DNA of 54,719 bases from Alkalimonas cellulosilytica (GCF_036325985.1 NZ_JAUHLI010000020.1:1-54719); one strand, 5' to 3'; numbered from the stretch's first letter, positions 1 to 9,741 are shown. Notes: generated by a model not told the origin, from the sequence alone. A program made the numbers and translations.

Positions 1-15
1 AGTGGGTTTAAGGTT

Positions 16-1450
16 GTCTTAATCCCCTCAATAGTCGGGGCAGCTGTTGGACGGGGATGTATATCCCTAGAAACAATATACGAGTGTCTTAATCCCCTCA
101 ATAGTCGGGGCAGCTGTTGGACCTAGCAGGCGCAATGGAGTGGGGATGTGTATCCCGTCTTAATCCCCTCAATAGTCGGGGCAGCTGTTGGACAGTGGAC
201 GGATTTCCACAGCCAGGGCCTTCGAGTCTTAATCCCCTCAATAGTCGGGGCAGCTGTTGGACACTTATATCACCGACCAAAGAACGTCGAAGAGTTGTCT
301 TAATCCCCTCAATAGTCGGGGCAGCTGTTGGACGGATGCCCCCTCGGAGACACCACTAGGGGGAGGTCTTAATCCCCTCAATAGTCGGGGCAGCTGTTGG
401 ACCGATAAGCTGGCTGATTGGCTAGTGTCCCACCGGTCTTAATCCCCTCAATAGTCGGGGCAGCTGTTGGACCCTGATATGGAACGAGGGCGCAGCAGGA
501 CGCACGTCTTAATCCCCTCAATAGTCGGGGCAGCTGTTGGACATCCAGAAAAAATGCCAAGGTATTAGTGGAAATGGTCTTAATCCCCTCAATAGTCGGG
601 GCAGCTGTTGGACCACAAAATACCATCGCTCGCTACAACGAGGGTGAGTCTTAATCCCCTCAATAGTCGGGGCAGCTGTTGGACGTTAAGTCAGGCGGGG
701 CATCGTACCTGGTGCAGGTCTTAATCCCCTCAATAGTCGGGGCAGCTGTTGGACTTATGAGCATGAAACGCCCTGCAGTACAAGAAATGTCTTAATCCCC
801 TCAATAGTCGGGGCAGCTGTTGGACGTCCCTAAAAACCGCGTAAAGGTTAAATAACGGTCTTAATCCCCTCAATAGTCGGGGCAGCTGTTGGACATTATA
901 GGTAAAAAACACAATGTTACTGAGCATGTCTTAATCCCCTCAATAGTCGGGGCAGCTGTTGGACGCCTTGTTCGACGAGGACGACCGACCGTTCAAAGTC
1001 TTAATCCCCTCAATAGTCGGGGCAGCTGTTGGACTGATTATCATGGGTGAGCGTATTGCCTGGGGTGTCTTAATCCCCTCAATAGTCGGGGCAGCTGTTG
1101 GACAATTGACGAGAAAACCTTGTGACGGGCCGTAGGAGTCTTAATCCCCTCAATAGTCGGGGCAGCTGTTGGACGTGGAGCCTATTGTGCTGGCCTGTGA
1201 CGACAGGTCTTAATCCCCTCAATAGTCGGGGCAGCTGTTGGACCTGGACGCGGAGCGAGAAGCAGTAATCAAAACGTCTTAATCCCCTCAATAGTCGGGG
1301 CAGCTGTTGGACACTTGTTGGATACGTGGCACAGAGCAGTAGCAGTCTTAATCCCCTCAATAGTCGGGGCAGCTGTTGGACGATAAAGAGGCCCATGCGG
1401 ACCATTACTCTATGTCTTAATCCCCTCAATAGTCGGGGCAGCTGTTGGAC
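16..1450 (-). CRISPR. CRISPR array 1 (21 repeats, truncated at window edge)
   Basis: There are 21 near-identical 37-bp repeats (top strand starts GTCTTAATCCCCTC and ends GCAGCTGTTGGAC) separated by 32-35-nt unique spacers. The first repeat starts at 16 and bases 1-15 are the tail of another spacer, so the array continues left of the window. An AT-rich flank shared with array 3 lies on the right (1451 onward), which I take as the leader, so transcription should run on the bottom strand. Read that way the repeat ends in GGGGATTAAGAC, giving a type III-like 5' handle AUUAAGAC. The repeat has a CCCC/GGGG hairpin with loop TCAATAGTC. No cas1/cas2 pair is adjacent to this array; it presumably relies on those of arrays 2 and 3. 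Confidence 0.97.
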
Positions 1451-1550
1451 TCTAAGCTAATTTTTTCTTTATAAAAAACAGCAAGTTCCAACAGAAAATA
1501 ATTGATTGATTTTTAATCAATCGATTGGCTATTTTTTAGCCATCACCTTT
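1451..1550 (-). promoter_or_regulatory. CRISPR leader of array 1
   Basis: The AT-rich sequence directly after the last repeat (TCTAAGCTAATTTTTTCTTT onward) is nearly the same as the flank of array 3 at 32455, including an AGTTCCAACAG that resembles the start of the bottom-strand repeat. Conservation next to two arrays with different spacers marks it as the leader, with the promoter and integration site. The rest of the gap (1551-1748) holds short inverted repeats but no gene I can support. Confidence 0.8.
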
Positions 1551-1748
1551 TTATCCAAGAGCCAACAAATCTTACCCCCACCACCTGGCATTGTAAAGGC
1601 TTAAACCTTTCTCCCAGAAAATGATTTATTTCGGAAAATCATCGGCCTAGTGTCTGGGATTTCCAGTCCAATCAAGGTAAGCTTTTGTCCAGGAAGATCT
1701 GAATACCCAGTCAAGGATACAAAGACGGAGCCCCAGCGCCAAGGAGCA

Positions 1749-1762
1749 TCACAAACTTGTCA
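1749..1762. promoter_or_regulatory. Palindromic operator, copy 1
   Basis: TCACAAACTTGTCA lies 65 nt upstream of the CARF gene at 1828. A TAGACT about 25 nt downstream could be the -10 element, which would put the site near -45, a class II activator position. It is one of 11 copies in the window. Confidence 0.7.
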
Positions 1763-1827
1763 TCTGCTCCAAATCCTCTCATCCACTTAGACTACCCACT
1801 CACACATTAGTATTACGGAGTTTGACT

Positions 1828-3009
1828 ATGAGCCAACCAACCAAGACCCTGCTGCTTGCCGTGACCGGCGCAACCCCGCAGGTTATTACCGAAACCTTGT
1901 ATGGGATTTACAAACAAGGGCTGGAATGGCCACAAAAAATCGAGATCCTGACAACTTCGTTCGGCAAAGAGCAAGCACGGCTCAACTTAATTACCGATGG
2001 CAAACTGCAAGCACTTTGTGACGAGTACAACCTGGAACTGCCGGAGTTTTCCGAGTCATTGATCCACGTAATCCCAGATGCGGCAGGCAATGAAGTGGCC
2101 GATGCCCGTACATTGGAGGATCAGGAAGCCCTGGCCGATTTCATTGTAAAAACAATTGCAAATCGCAGCCTGGATAACGATGTCCGTATTCATGCCTCCA
2201 TTGCGGGCGGACGTAAAACCATGACTTTTTTCCTGGGCTATGCCATGTCAATTTTTGGCCGGGACTTTGATCGTTTAAGCCATGTGCTGGTATCCGAGCA
2301 ATTTGAATCGAACCCGCAGTTTTACTACCCCACCCTGCAATCAAAAACCATTGATGGCCGTGACAATATCCGATTGGATTGCAGCAAAGCCGAAGTCATG
2401 CTGGCCGAAATACCGCTTATTAGTCAGCGCATGCTCAACCCGAAGTTGGTGGCAGAGTTTGAGCAATTTAGCTACAACGAGATTGTGAACGCCATCCAAC
2501 TGGCGCAGCGCCCTGAGCATGTGCAGCTAACGCTGAACTTCGACAAAGCCAACCCGCAGGTTACCTTTGGCCATAAGACCATTGAATTTGGAAACCGCAA
2601 AGCCGATTTTGCCCTGTTGGCTGCTTTTGCCCGCGCCAAAAAACACAATGAACCCGGCTTTTACCGCCAAACGTACCGCAATGAAACAGCCGACTTCACC
2701 TTGGCTATCTTGCAAGAGCTGTGCACACTGGAAGGGATTCGGTTTGATTCGGAAAACCTTATCGACGCGCTTGAAGAGCTCGAGTTCCAAGGCAGCCTGG
2801 ATGGAAAAACCGTCGATGCTTTAAAGCGTGTGAGCGATCACCGCTTCGACGAAAACAACTTCAGTGACCGCCGAACCAGCCTGCAAAAATACCTGAGCAA
2901 ACACCTGCCGAAAGCGGCGGTCAACCTGCTGGTACCGCAAACAAAAGGCCAGAATAACCCATACCAGCTGCCTATTATGGCGGATATGATTACCTTTGTT
3001 GGAGCGTAA
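1828..3009 (+). CDS. CARF-domain type III CRISPR accessory protein, NE0113 family (TIGR02584/PF09623)
   Basis: This 393-residue protein should sense cyclic oligoadenylate made by Cas10. Its N-terminus (LLLAVTGATPQVITETLYGI) is a typical CARF beta-strand and P-loop-like turn. SIAGGRKTMTFFLGYAMSIF followed by DRLSHVLVS is the family signature. I see no HEPN RxxxxH motif in the C-terminal half, so ring nuclease or regulator is more likely than RNase; some databases call the family a ring nuclease, which I cannot test here. The ATG at 1828 is preferred over an in-frame TTG at 1822 because GGAG at 1817-1820 is well spaced. It ends 7 nt before the next CARF gene, so the two are probably co-transcribed from the operator-bearing promoter at 1749. 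Confidence 0.88.
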   Translation: MSQPTKTLLLAVTGATPQVITETLYGIYKQGLEWPQKIEILTTSFGKEQARLNLITDGKLQALCDEYNLELPEFSESLIHVIPDAAGNEVADARTLEDQEALADFIVKTIANRSLDNDVRIHASIAGGRKTMTFFLGYAMSIFGRDFDRLSHVLVSEQFESNPQFYYPTLQSKTIDGRDNIRLDCSKAEVMLAEIPLISQRMLNPKLVAEFEQFSYNEIVNAIQLAQRPEHVQLTLNFDKANPQVTFGHKTIEFGNRKADFALLAAFARAKKHNEPGFYRQTYRNETADFTLAILQELCTLEGIRFDSENLIDALEELEFQGSLDGKTVDALKRVSDHRFDENNFSDRRTSLQKYLSKHLPKAAVNLLVPQTKGQNNPYQLPIMADMITFVGA

Positions 3010-3016
3010 CCGTCTT

Positions 3017-4216
3017 ATGGAAAAATATTTGATCAGCTTTCTTGGCAGAACCCCAAAAAATGATGGCAGCTACCGAACAACGGTTTATCAAATGCCAGAA
3101 GGACCAAGCCAACCCTTAGCGTACTTTGGCTATTTGCTGCAAGAGCGCATGCAACCAGACAGCATGGTGATTCTTGGTACCTGTGGCAGCATGTGGGATG
3201 GTTTATTGGATGATATGGCGATCCCGGATGACATCAAAAACCCTTTGATTGAAGGCTTGCTGGAGGCCGTGGATGAGCAGCGGGTTACCCAGGAAATGCT
3301 TGACCATGTGATGGCCAGCATCGAACCACACACACCGTGTCGGTATCAACTATTGCTGATCCCTTTTGCTCGCACGGAAACAGAGCAATTAACCATGCTG
3401 CAAGTGATCGCCAATGCCATTCCAGATCAGGCAGAAGTGGTTCTTGATATTACACACAGCTTTCGTCACTTACCCATGATGGCACTTGCGGCCATGCAAT
3501 ACCTGCAAGCTATTAAGCCAGAAGTTCGCGTGACACAACTGTGTTATGGTGAGTACAACGATGATACCAAACAAGGGCATTACGTTGATTTGTCTGGCTT
3601 GTTGCACATTCAACAATGGATTAATGCTGCTAGTTTGGCAGAGCATACCGGTGATTTAACCGAAGTAGCGGACTTGCTAAGTAACTCAACTCTGGGCAGT
3701 GATTTGACCAAAGCCAGTTTTTACATGAGTGTCCATCGCTCCGATCAAGCGCGCAACCCTTTAAAGAAGGTTCGTCAGGCATTGGAAACCGAATCCCTCA
3801 ATAGTGCTGCCGCCTTGCTAAAACCCGTGCTGCTGCAAAAAACAGCTTGGGTCAATGAAAGCTACATTTTTCAGCGCCAAAGTGCCCAGGCAACGCATGC
3901 CATGCAGCGCAAGGATTACTTAAGAGCCACCATTTATGCCTTTGAAGCTTACTTAACACGTAAAGTTCGGGAAAGTGGGGCGCACCCAGGCCAGGAAAGC
4001 AACTATCAAGTTCGCAAAGAAGTACAAAAATCACTGGATGACGATAGGCCATTTCGCAAAACGGCGGAAGGAGAATGCTACCTTTTGCTTCGGAACTTAC
4101 GCAATGCCCTGGCTCATGGCGACAAAGGCACCCAGGCCGATGTACAGCAACTGCTAAACGATCAGGCAAGGTTAGAGAGTAAATTGCAGCACATTCTGGA
4201 TCAATTGCTGGCCTAA
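3017..4216 (+). CDS. CARF-HEPN ribonuclease, TM1812/Csx2-like (TIGR02221)
   Basis: This 399-residue protein is a likely cyclic-oligoadenylate-activated RNase. The N-terminus has the CARF signature ISFLGRTPKNDGSY, then LDITHSFRHLPMMALAAMQY, the DxTH(G/S) motif of the TM1812 family. The C-terminal helical part contains RNALAH (R362 and H367), a HEPN R-x4-H active-site motif. I use the ATG at 3017, downstream of GGAG at 3001-3004, rather than 2996, which would overlap the previous gene. It is the second gene of a two-gene CARF operon and ends at a strong bidirectional terminator. Confidence 0.88.
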   Translation: MEKYLISFLGRTPKNDGSYRTTVYQMPEGPSQPLAYFGYLLQERMQPDSMVILGTCGSMWDGLLDDMAIPDDIKNPLIEGLLEAVDEQRVTQEMLDHVMASIEPHTPCRYQLLLIPFARTETEQLTMLQVIANAIPDQAEVVLDITHSFRHLPMMALAAMQYLQAIKPEVRVTQLCYGEYNDDTKQGHYVDLSGLLHIQQWINAASLAEHTGDLTEVADLLSNSTLGSDLTKASFYMSVHRSDQARNPLKKVRQALETESLNSAAALLKPVLLQKTAWVNESYIFQRQSAQATHAMQRKDYLRATIYAFEAYLTRKVRESGAHPGQESNYQVRKEVQKSLDDDRPFRKTAEGECYLLLRNLRNALAHGDKGTQADVQQLLNDQARLESKLQHILDQLLA

Positions 4217-4243
4217 CCCTCTGCTCTGCGCCTTTTCTTACAT

Positions 4244-4280
4244 AAAAGCCAGGGAAAACAATGTTTTCCCTGGCTTTTTT
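4244..4280. terminator. Bidirectional rho-independent terminator
   Basis: A perfect 17-bp stem (AAAAGCCAGGGAAAACA, one-base loop, then its complement) ends in a T-run on the top strand and has an A-run on the left, so it works in both directions. It separates the CARF operon from the convergent gene at 4316-7117. Confidence 0.9.
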
Positions 4281-4315
4281 AATCGGCAGGTTTGCCAGTT
4301 GCTATGCGCAATCAC

Positions 4316-7117
4316 TTAGTGGAAGTTAAAAGGCAGCAACTGCTCCAGCACTCCAAAACGGACTTTGTTGCTTTCGGCTCTGGCCAGTTGTGGCAAGCTA
4401 ACCTGTGGGAACACAGCAGGCAGTGGCTGAGCGCTGGAAGGCACAGAAATCGCCAGACCAAGGCTTTGGCCCAATGCCGCAAGGCAATGCCCCATCCACA
4501 GCAATATTGGGCTTGCTGTATGTGCCTGGCAGGCTGCTATGGCATGCTCAAAACACAGAGTGGCTTGTTCTGTTTGCTTGGCTTCGGCCAACATCCATCC
4601 TCGGTAAGCCTGGATCAGCATCCATGGGTGGGTTGGCTCCATATCCCAGCTGTCCTGATTGGCCAGGTAGCTTTGCCGCATGTCCTGCAAAACCGGAAAC
4701 TGCACCAAAGCCCGCATCACCAAATAATGCAGGTATTGGTGTTCGAAACCACTTTCAGCAAGCTGTTTCATCGCGCGGGGCATCTGATCGCCTAGTGCCA
4801 GCTTCACCAAACCCTGTACTTCATTGGCCGCCTGAGGCTCACCCTGCGCCAGCAAAGTTACCGCGCGGTAGTGCCAGCTTTGCTGCACCTGGCGACGACG
4901 CTCTACCGGATCGGACAAACGTTCAAAAGTAGCAATGGCATCATCAAAATGCGATAAAGCCAGTGCATGCTGCCCCTGAAACGCCAGCAATTGCCCTTCG
5001 GTGGATAACAACTTGCCCCGATTGAGCAAGCCAACCGTTTCTACCGGCCGTCGCAACCAGGAACTGACCACCTGACTGACTTGGCCAAACTGATAATTGT
5101 TGGTGCAGCTACTGGCCAGCCGCAGCATCAGCTGGCAAGCCAACTGCGCATCTTCCTCGGCCAATTGCTCTGCCTGGTGCTGCAAAGCAGCGACCCTATC
5201 GGCATCAAACAACCCAAGGTGATTTTCTGCGACCAGGCTGGATGACTCCAGCACACAAGCCAAAGACAGCGGCCATTGCTCTTTGGGCAGTTGCGCCTGC
5301 AACCACTGCAGCGCCGTCACCAATTGCCCCGGTGCAATGGTTCGCTCGCGAATGCGTTGCTGCACCTGCGCCAAATAAGCTGAAAGCACCGCCGGCTGTT
5401 GTTGTGCCCGGCGTGCTGTTTGCGCCAACACATCGTGCAACAAGGAGGCTTCGCTTTCCTCAGGGGCAGAGGTACAAGCGTCCAGCCAGGCCGCCGGCTC
5501 TGGCAATTCACCCTCCAACACCCTGCGGTACAGACGCTCAATTGCCGGCATTTTGCTGTTTTGCAACAAGCAGTGATGCTGCCAACCGGTATGGGCCAGA
5601 ATTTGTTTCTTTTCTCGCGTGGGTGTCGACCACAAATGCGCGATGGCATCAACATACCCATTGTGCGGGTGCTGTTTGTCCACCACCGCAAAACTGAGAC
5701 GTAAACCACCAAAGCGATCAGGCAATAAAGCTACCAACTGGCTTTCAATCACATCAGCCAAAGCGCGCAGGTCGGCTTGTTGTGCACTGTAATCACCGCG
5801 CTGTTCAATCAACACCTGCACTTTGGTGGGGCCCTTTACCGGCAACAGCAGCAATACCCAGCGCACCAATTGCTCAATCGATCCCAGCCAGCTGCCAGAA
5901 AGCAGATCATCATTTACCTGCGCCCCAAAGACACCAACAGGTTGCGCCAAAATGGTTTTGACCAAGGCTTGCACCTGCATGGCATCCAGGTCGGTGCTGT
6001 GTGTTTTCATGGCCAGTGGTGGCAAGGTGGCATGTTCTGGCACCAATAAGGCTACCGCCCGTCCCAGACTTTTATCGCTGAGACTCAGCTGGCTGGCGTC
6101 CAAGCCAAACTGCTCCCCGCCCTCATCGATGAGCATGGTCCAGCTGGCCGAAGGTTGCAATTGCCGGATGGCGTGGGGGTGCACCCCATTGCCATGATAA
6201 ATCGTGGGCAAATCGACCACAAAAGGCTGCTTTTTCAATGCTTGCCGCTGTTTCTTTTTGCGCTGAATAAAAGCCACTTCTTTATCCAGTTTCAGCAAAG
6301 ATGCTTTGATGGCCCGGTTGGCCATGTGGCCTCTGGCCTTTTCCAGCCAAGCACGCACAACTTGTTCATCATCGCTTTTCAACCGTTGCCGCATTTCTGC
6401 GATCAACTCGGCTGCCTGTTTGCCATGCCGACGAGCAGTTTCAAAGCGTTTTAGCAATGCCGGATTGGCAATCCCTTGCTGCTGTGCCCAATCCAGCTGC
6501 TGCTCGAAAAATCGTTCGGCCTGCTGCCACTCCTTTTCACCCCAGCTAAATCTTTTGAAAATTTCAAAGTCGCGTTGGTTAATGACTTTGTCGCTGACGG
6601 CGTCGTTCGCTTTTGGCGTGCAAGCCTGAACGTCAACTTTGTGCTCGCCTTCTTTGGCTGGGGTATCACTTGAAGCGGGAGCCACAGGCGCTGCGCTTGC
6701 AGCAGCCGGCTCTGGCACTGGTGCAACCGACGCAGAGGGCGCTGATTCTTTTGATTCTTTTGATGCTGCTGATGCCTCTGTTGACGCCATTGCTTTGCTA
6801 GACGCTGCCGTCTGTGCCAAGGCAGCAGGCGGCAAATTGTCAGAGTCGGCGTCTTGAGTGCTGCTTTTAACTGCATCCTTGGGGAGGCTGAAGTGCCAGT
6901 GCCACTCTACCCATTGGCCATCGTCCAGCAAAACGTAGCAAGGCAAGGACGGAAAATGCCCTTTAGCAATGCTCCACAGGTTCAATGAATTGGCATGCAC
7001 CCCCGCTATGGCGGTAAACTTAACATCGTTGGCGGACAGCGCCTCGGACAAAGAATACCGATTGGCCTTGTGCATGGCAGGAGGACATAGGCCATCGTAC
7101 AAACTAATAATATTCAT
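4316..7117 (-). CDS. Large protein with DUF3800-like (RNase H-fold) core and TPR-like C-terminus; putative type III accessory
   Basis: I do not recognise the whole protein (933 residues). Residues 1-85 form a unique globular N-terminus, about 90-165 is an Ala/Ser/Pro-rich linker, and 180-300 is charged and helical. The 320-500 region has a layout like DUF3800: MLIDEGGEQF (candidate catalytic D330/E331), then a KTHSTD segment, then VLIEQRGDYS, then DKQHPHNGYVDAIAHLW, which matches the usual late Asp-bearing motif. From about 640 onward, repeated helix pairs look like TPRs. Start: the ATG at 7117 has AAGGGA about 10 nt upstream; an in-frame ATG at 7138 has no ribosome site. It is divergent from a Card1-like CARF gene, so a nuclease or scaffold role in type III defence is my inference. 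Confidence 0.6.
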   Translation of the reverse strand: MNIISLYDGLCPPAMHKANRYSLSEALSANDVKFTAIAGVHANSLNLWSIAKGHFPSLPCYVLLDDGQWVEWHWHFSLPKDAVKSSTQDADSDNLPPAALAQTAASSKAMASTEASAASKESKESAPSASVAPVPEPAAASAAPVAPASSDTPAKEGEHKVDVQACTPKANDAVSDKVINQRDFEIFKRFSWGEKEWQQAERFFEQQLDWAQQQGIANPALLKRFETARRHGKQAAELIAEMRQRLKSDDEQVVRAWLEKARGHMANRAIKASLLKLDKEVAFIQRKKKQRQALKKQPFVVDLPTIYHGNGVHPHAIRQLQPSASWTMLIDEGGEQFGLDASQLSLSDKSLGRAVALLVPEHATLPPLAMKTHSTDLDAMQVQALVKTILAQPVGVFGAQVNDDLLSGSWLGSIEQLVRWVLLLLPVKGPTKVQVLIEQRGDYSAQQADLRALADVIESQLVALLPDRFGGLRLSFAVVDKQHPHNGYVDAIAHLWSTPTREKKQILAHTGWQHHCLLQNSKMPAIERLYRRVLEGELPEPAAWLDACTSAPEESEASLLHDVLAQTARRAQQQPAVLSAYLAQVQQRIRERTIAPGQLVTALQWLQAQLPKEQWPLSLACVLESSSLVAENHLGLFDADRVAALQHQAEQLAEEDAQLACQLMLRLASSCTNNYQFGQVSQVVSSWLRRPVETVGLLNRGKLLSTEGQLLAFQGQHALALSHFDDAIATFERLSDPVERRRQVQQSWHYRAVTLLAQGEPQAANEVQGLVKLALGDQMPRAMKQLAESGFEHQYLHYLVMRALVQFPVLQDMRQSYLANQDSWDMEPTHPWMLIQAYRGWMLAEAKQTEQATLCFEHAIAACQAHTASPILLWMGHCLAALGQSLGLAISVPSSAQPLPAVFPQVSLPQLARAESNKVRFGVLEQLLPFNFH

Positions 7118-7226
7118 TGCGTGCAATTCCCTTTTCATTGGAACTAAAAAAAATTAAATTAAAGTTATACGATAAGTACCACAAGCGTCCATGGGTTGCA
7201 TTCAAAAGTGGCCGCCTGGATACCAG

Positions 7227-8453
7227 ATGCCTAAAAAACACCTAAATTCTGCCACAACAGCGTTGATCATCCCAATCTCCGATCACAACATTGCGCAGCT
7301 CTACAACTGCCTGACCAGCGATGCGCATCGTTTTGTTTTGTTGGCTTCAAAAAAATACCAGGATCACCGTCAGCGGTTTGCTGGGGTACTGCAAAAGCTA
7401 AGACCCAGCAGCCAGGTGGATAGCAAAAACTTGCCCGATAATGCCGATTGCTACCAAGCACTGTGCAATTTTGCCCGCGAGGATTTATTGCCACTTAGCC
7501 ACAGCCACCGGCTGGAACTGAACGGCAGCGGCGGCACCAAGGTAATCCCTTTGGCCTTGCTGGATTGCCTACCCATTGAGCGGGTGCATTACAAAGGCCA
7601 GTTCGACGACCACCTGCAAAGCTGGCAACCCGGTAACCCCGACAGTTATCAAGAGCAAAAACTCGACAAACTTATCGAGGCTCAGCACGCCCTGGACTTG
7701 TATGCCAGCAAAACTTACCCATTGCCGACCCAGGCCAATGCCTTTTCCGACGCCCCAAACGCCCAAGCTATGGCCAACAGCATTTGGCAGCAGTACCAGG
7801 ATCCCGACTCCGTAATGAGTTGGCTGGCAGCCGAGCTGGCGTCATCGCCCTGGTACCAACCTCAGGCAAAAAGCGGCAGCTTCAGCATCAGCATTCCCGA
7901 GACTCGCAGGCAGGATACCGATGGGCTGCAATGGCTGGCACAGTTGGCTGATTTCTCACAAGGCCAGTTGCAGCTGAAACCAAAACAGCTGATCATTCGA
8001 CATCAGAAACAGAAAAAAAGCCTGGCGCAACAATTTAAACGCTGGCTCAGCGGGATATGGCTGGAAGACCTGGTGCACCAATGGCTTTCAGAGCACATAG
8101 AGCCCACACAGTTGCTGCGTGGCTTGTCGCCATCCTCGACCGGTGAGCAAGGCAACCAGCGTGAGCTGGACTTTGTGTGCTTTTACCAAACAGCAGGCTA
8201 CGTGATAGAAACCAAGGTCACGCACAAACCCAACCAGGCCCCCAACGAGATGGTGCAGCAACTGAGCAGTCTGGCCGATCAATTTGGCAGGCTTAATAAG
8301 GTGCTGTTGCTTAGCCCGCTGTTTTTCCAAGCGGCCCGCACCGAGAAAGCCCTCAATCAGTTTGTCGACTACTGCAAAGGCCACGGTGTCAGACTTTGCC
8401 GCAGCAAAGCGGAGCTGTTGGCACTGTTTAACAACAAAAAAAGCAAGCCGTAG
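7227..8453 (+). CDS. Card1/Can2-like CARF nuclease (DUF1887-type)
   Basis: This is a predicted cyclic-oligoadenylate-activated nuclease. The N-terminus (TTALIIPISDHNIAQLYNCL) and the NGSGGTKVIPLALLD motif match the CARF domain of DUF1887 proteins. The C-terminus carries a PD-(D/E)xK nuclease: GIWLEDLVHQWL gives the first Glu, RELDFVCF the Asp, and YVIETKVT the E-x-K. Card1 and Can2 cut DNA and RNA when bound to cA4. I chose the ATG at 7227, which has a weak GGA site and leaves 109 bp for the divergent promoters; an ATG at 7191 in frame is possible. After the stop come two hairpins with no T-run. Confidence 0.82.
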   Translation: MPKKHLNSATTALIIPISDHNIAQLYNCLTSDAHRFVLLASKKYQDHRQRFAGVLQKLRPSSQVDSKNLPDNADCYQALCNFAREDLLPLSHSHRLELNGSGGTKVIPLALLDCLPIERVHYKGQFDDHLQSWQPGNPDSYQEQKLDKLIEAQHALDLYASKTYPLPTQANAFSDAPNAQAMANSIWQQYQDPDSVMSWLAAELASSPWYQPQAKSGSFSISIPETRRQDTDGLQWLAQLADFSQGQLQLKPKQLIIRHQKQKKSLAQQFKRWLSGIWLEDLVHQWLSEHIEPTQLLRGLSPSSTGEQGNQRELDFVCFYQTAGYVIETKVTHKPNQAPNEMVQQLSSLADQFGRLNKVLLLSPLFFQAARTEKALNQFVDYCKGHGVRLCRSKAELLALFNNKKSKP

Positions 8454-8554
8454 GGCTTTTACCGGCTACGACCGCCGAACCAATTGCCTGCCCGAAACAG
8501 CATAGCTGACGTTTTGCGCAGGCCTTACCAGGGTGCAAGGTTGACTAGTTTTCA

Positions 8555-8632
8555 TCCAGAAACGGGCTTCTGCCCTTATTCTGGAACGCATCCCTGCGCT
8601 GCGCTAGTGCCCGCCTTTCTGGACGGGCACTA
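8555..8632 (+). terminator. Two adjacent hairpins after the Card1-like gene
   Basis: TCCAGAA...TTCTGGA encloses a nested GGGC/GCCC stem (8555-8585), and TAGTGCCCG...CGGGCACTA forms a 9-bp stem (8605-8632). Neither has a T-run, so factor-dependent termination or mRNA-end protection is a guess. Apart from these, 8454-8644 holds no gene I can support. Confidence 0.4.
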
Positions 8633-8644
8633 ACTACCCATCAC

Positions 8645-8658
8645 TCACAAGTTTGTCA
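8645..8658. promoter_or_regulatory. Palindromic operator, copy 2
   Basis: TCACAAGTTTGTCA lies 61 nt before the lipoprotein ATG at 8720, with TAGCCT about 30 nt downstream as a possible -10. Confidence 0.7.
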
Positions 8659-8719
8659 TCCAAAATTTTTTGGCCTTTGACGGCACAATAGCCTCATCAA
8701 ACAACACGAGGAAATTGTG

Positions 8720-9040
8720 ATGAAAAAAATCTCTGCTTTCGCTATCGCCACTGCCGCCTGCCTGATGACTGCTTGCAACGGTGAGAGCCAGGCGACACCC
8801 AAGGACACTCCGGCGTCGACCAGTGTTGCCGAGCAACAGGCATTGGCGGCCAACACCCTGTGTCAGGTCGACCAAAACTTTGATATCAGCGCCTGTCGGG
8901 ATGGCAACCGTTTTGTGTTCCAGCCCACCCGCTTTGGCAATGAACAATTGCCCATTAGCGTGATTGCTGCATTTTGCGACATTCATCAGCCCATCCATTT
9001 CAACAAAGCCGGAGTGGTGTGCATTTTTAAACGAATGTAG
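8720..9040 (+). CDS. Small lipoprotein, unknown function
   Basis: This 106-residue protein has a clear lipoprotein signal: MKKISAFAIATAACLMTAC, with the lipobox Leu-Met-Thr-Ala-Cys. The mature part has a polar Thr/Ser-rich linker and then four Cys, which suggests a small disulfide-bonded periplasmic domain. The ATG at 8720 follows GAGGAA; a GTG three bases earlier is the alternative. I recognise no family. It stands alone between two operator copies, so it and the next gene appear to be controlled in parallel with CRISPR genes. Finding a lipoprotein between CARF genes and CRISPR array 2 is unusual. Confidence 0.75.
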   Translation: MKKISAFAIATAACLMTACNGESQATPKDTPASTSVAEQQALAANTLCQVDQNFDISACRDGNRFVFQPTRFGNEQLPISVIAAFCDIHQPIHFNKAGVVCIFKRM

Positions 9041-9053
9041 CGGCTTTTTGAAC

Positions 9054-9067
9054 TGACAACTTTGTGA
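9054..9067. promoter_or_regulatory. Palindromic operator, copy 3
   Basis: TGACAACTTTGTGA has perfect 6-nt arms except for the last pair. It lies 59 nt before the ATG at 9127, with TATGCT about 25 nt downstream as a candidate -10. Confidence 0.65.
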
Positions 9068-9126
9068 TATCGGCGACAGCGCCGAACCCGGTTATGCTTT
9101 TGATTCTCATCCATAAGGAACACATT

Positions 9127-9741
9127 ATGAACAAAAAACACACACGCTTTACCCTGACCACCCTGCCAATGACTGCTGCTGTGATCGCAACGCTGCTTGC
9201 CAGTGGCTGCAGCAGCAGCCCCGAGCAACGTCTGGCCAAACTGCAGCAGGCCGAGTACGAGCAACGGGTGAAAGATCGCAACCAAAGCTTCCGGGCTGCC
9301 CCCGATTGGTACCTGCAAAGCGAAGTTAGCACTCTGCAGGGCACCCTTGGCCGCGGTACCTCGTTTTCTCGCGACATGCAGGCAGCGGTCGATAACGCCA
9401 TGCTGATGGCGCAGCTGGAGCTGGCCCGAAACACCCAGGCGCTGGTTTCTGAGCAGGTCAAAATGCACCGGCGCAACAACCTGCTCACCGGGGAATCCCG
9501 CATGCTGCTGGAAACCACAGCCGACCGCTATTTGCCGGAAGTGGATGTTGCCGGCAGCACGGTGCTGAACCGAGAAATCATTCGCGAGCGGGATGGTTTT
9601 CGGGCTTACATCCTGTTGCACCTGGACGTGGCCGAGCGCGATCAGGAGCGGATGGCTCAAGCCGCTATGGATAGGGCGCATCGCGAGCTCATGGAGCGAA
9701 ACGCCCGCTATCGGGCTGAGCAAGCTGCCTTAGCGCAGTAA
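9127..9741 (+). CDS. LPP20/FlgT-like lipoprotein
   Basis: This 204-residue protein starts with a lipoprotein signal ending in LLASGC and has the ATG at 9127 after AAGGA. The mature domain (APDWYLQSE, then MQAAVDNAMLMAQLELARNT) follows the pattern of LPP20-type lipoproteins, in which conserved Ala/Arg-rich helices pack on a small sheet. The C-terminus is a long charged helix. It opens an apparent run of same-strand envelope genes (9127-13093), preceded by its own operator. Function unknown; LPP20-like proteins are periplasm-facing and often structural. Confidence 0.7.
   Translation: MNKKHTRFTLTTLPMTAAVIATLLASGCSSSPEQRLAKLQQAEYEQRVKDRNQSFRAAPDWYLQSEVSTLQGTLGRGTSFSRDMQAAVDNAMLMAQLELARNTQALVSEQVKMHRRNNLLTGESRMLLETTADRYLPEVDVAGSTVLNREIIRERDGFRAYILLHLDVAERDQERMAQAAMDRAHRELMERNARYRAEQAALAQ

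Noticed and set aside
98..1429. ORFs running through the CRISPR arrays with periodic peptides such as VQQLPRLLRGLR
   Set aside because: They are translations of the repeats; the same holds in arrays 2 and 3.
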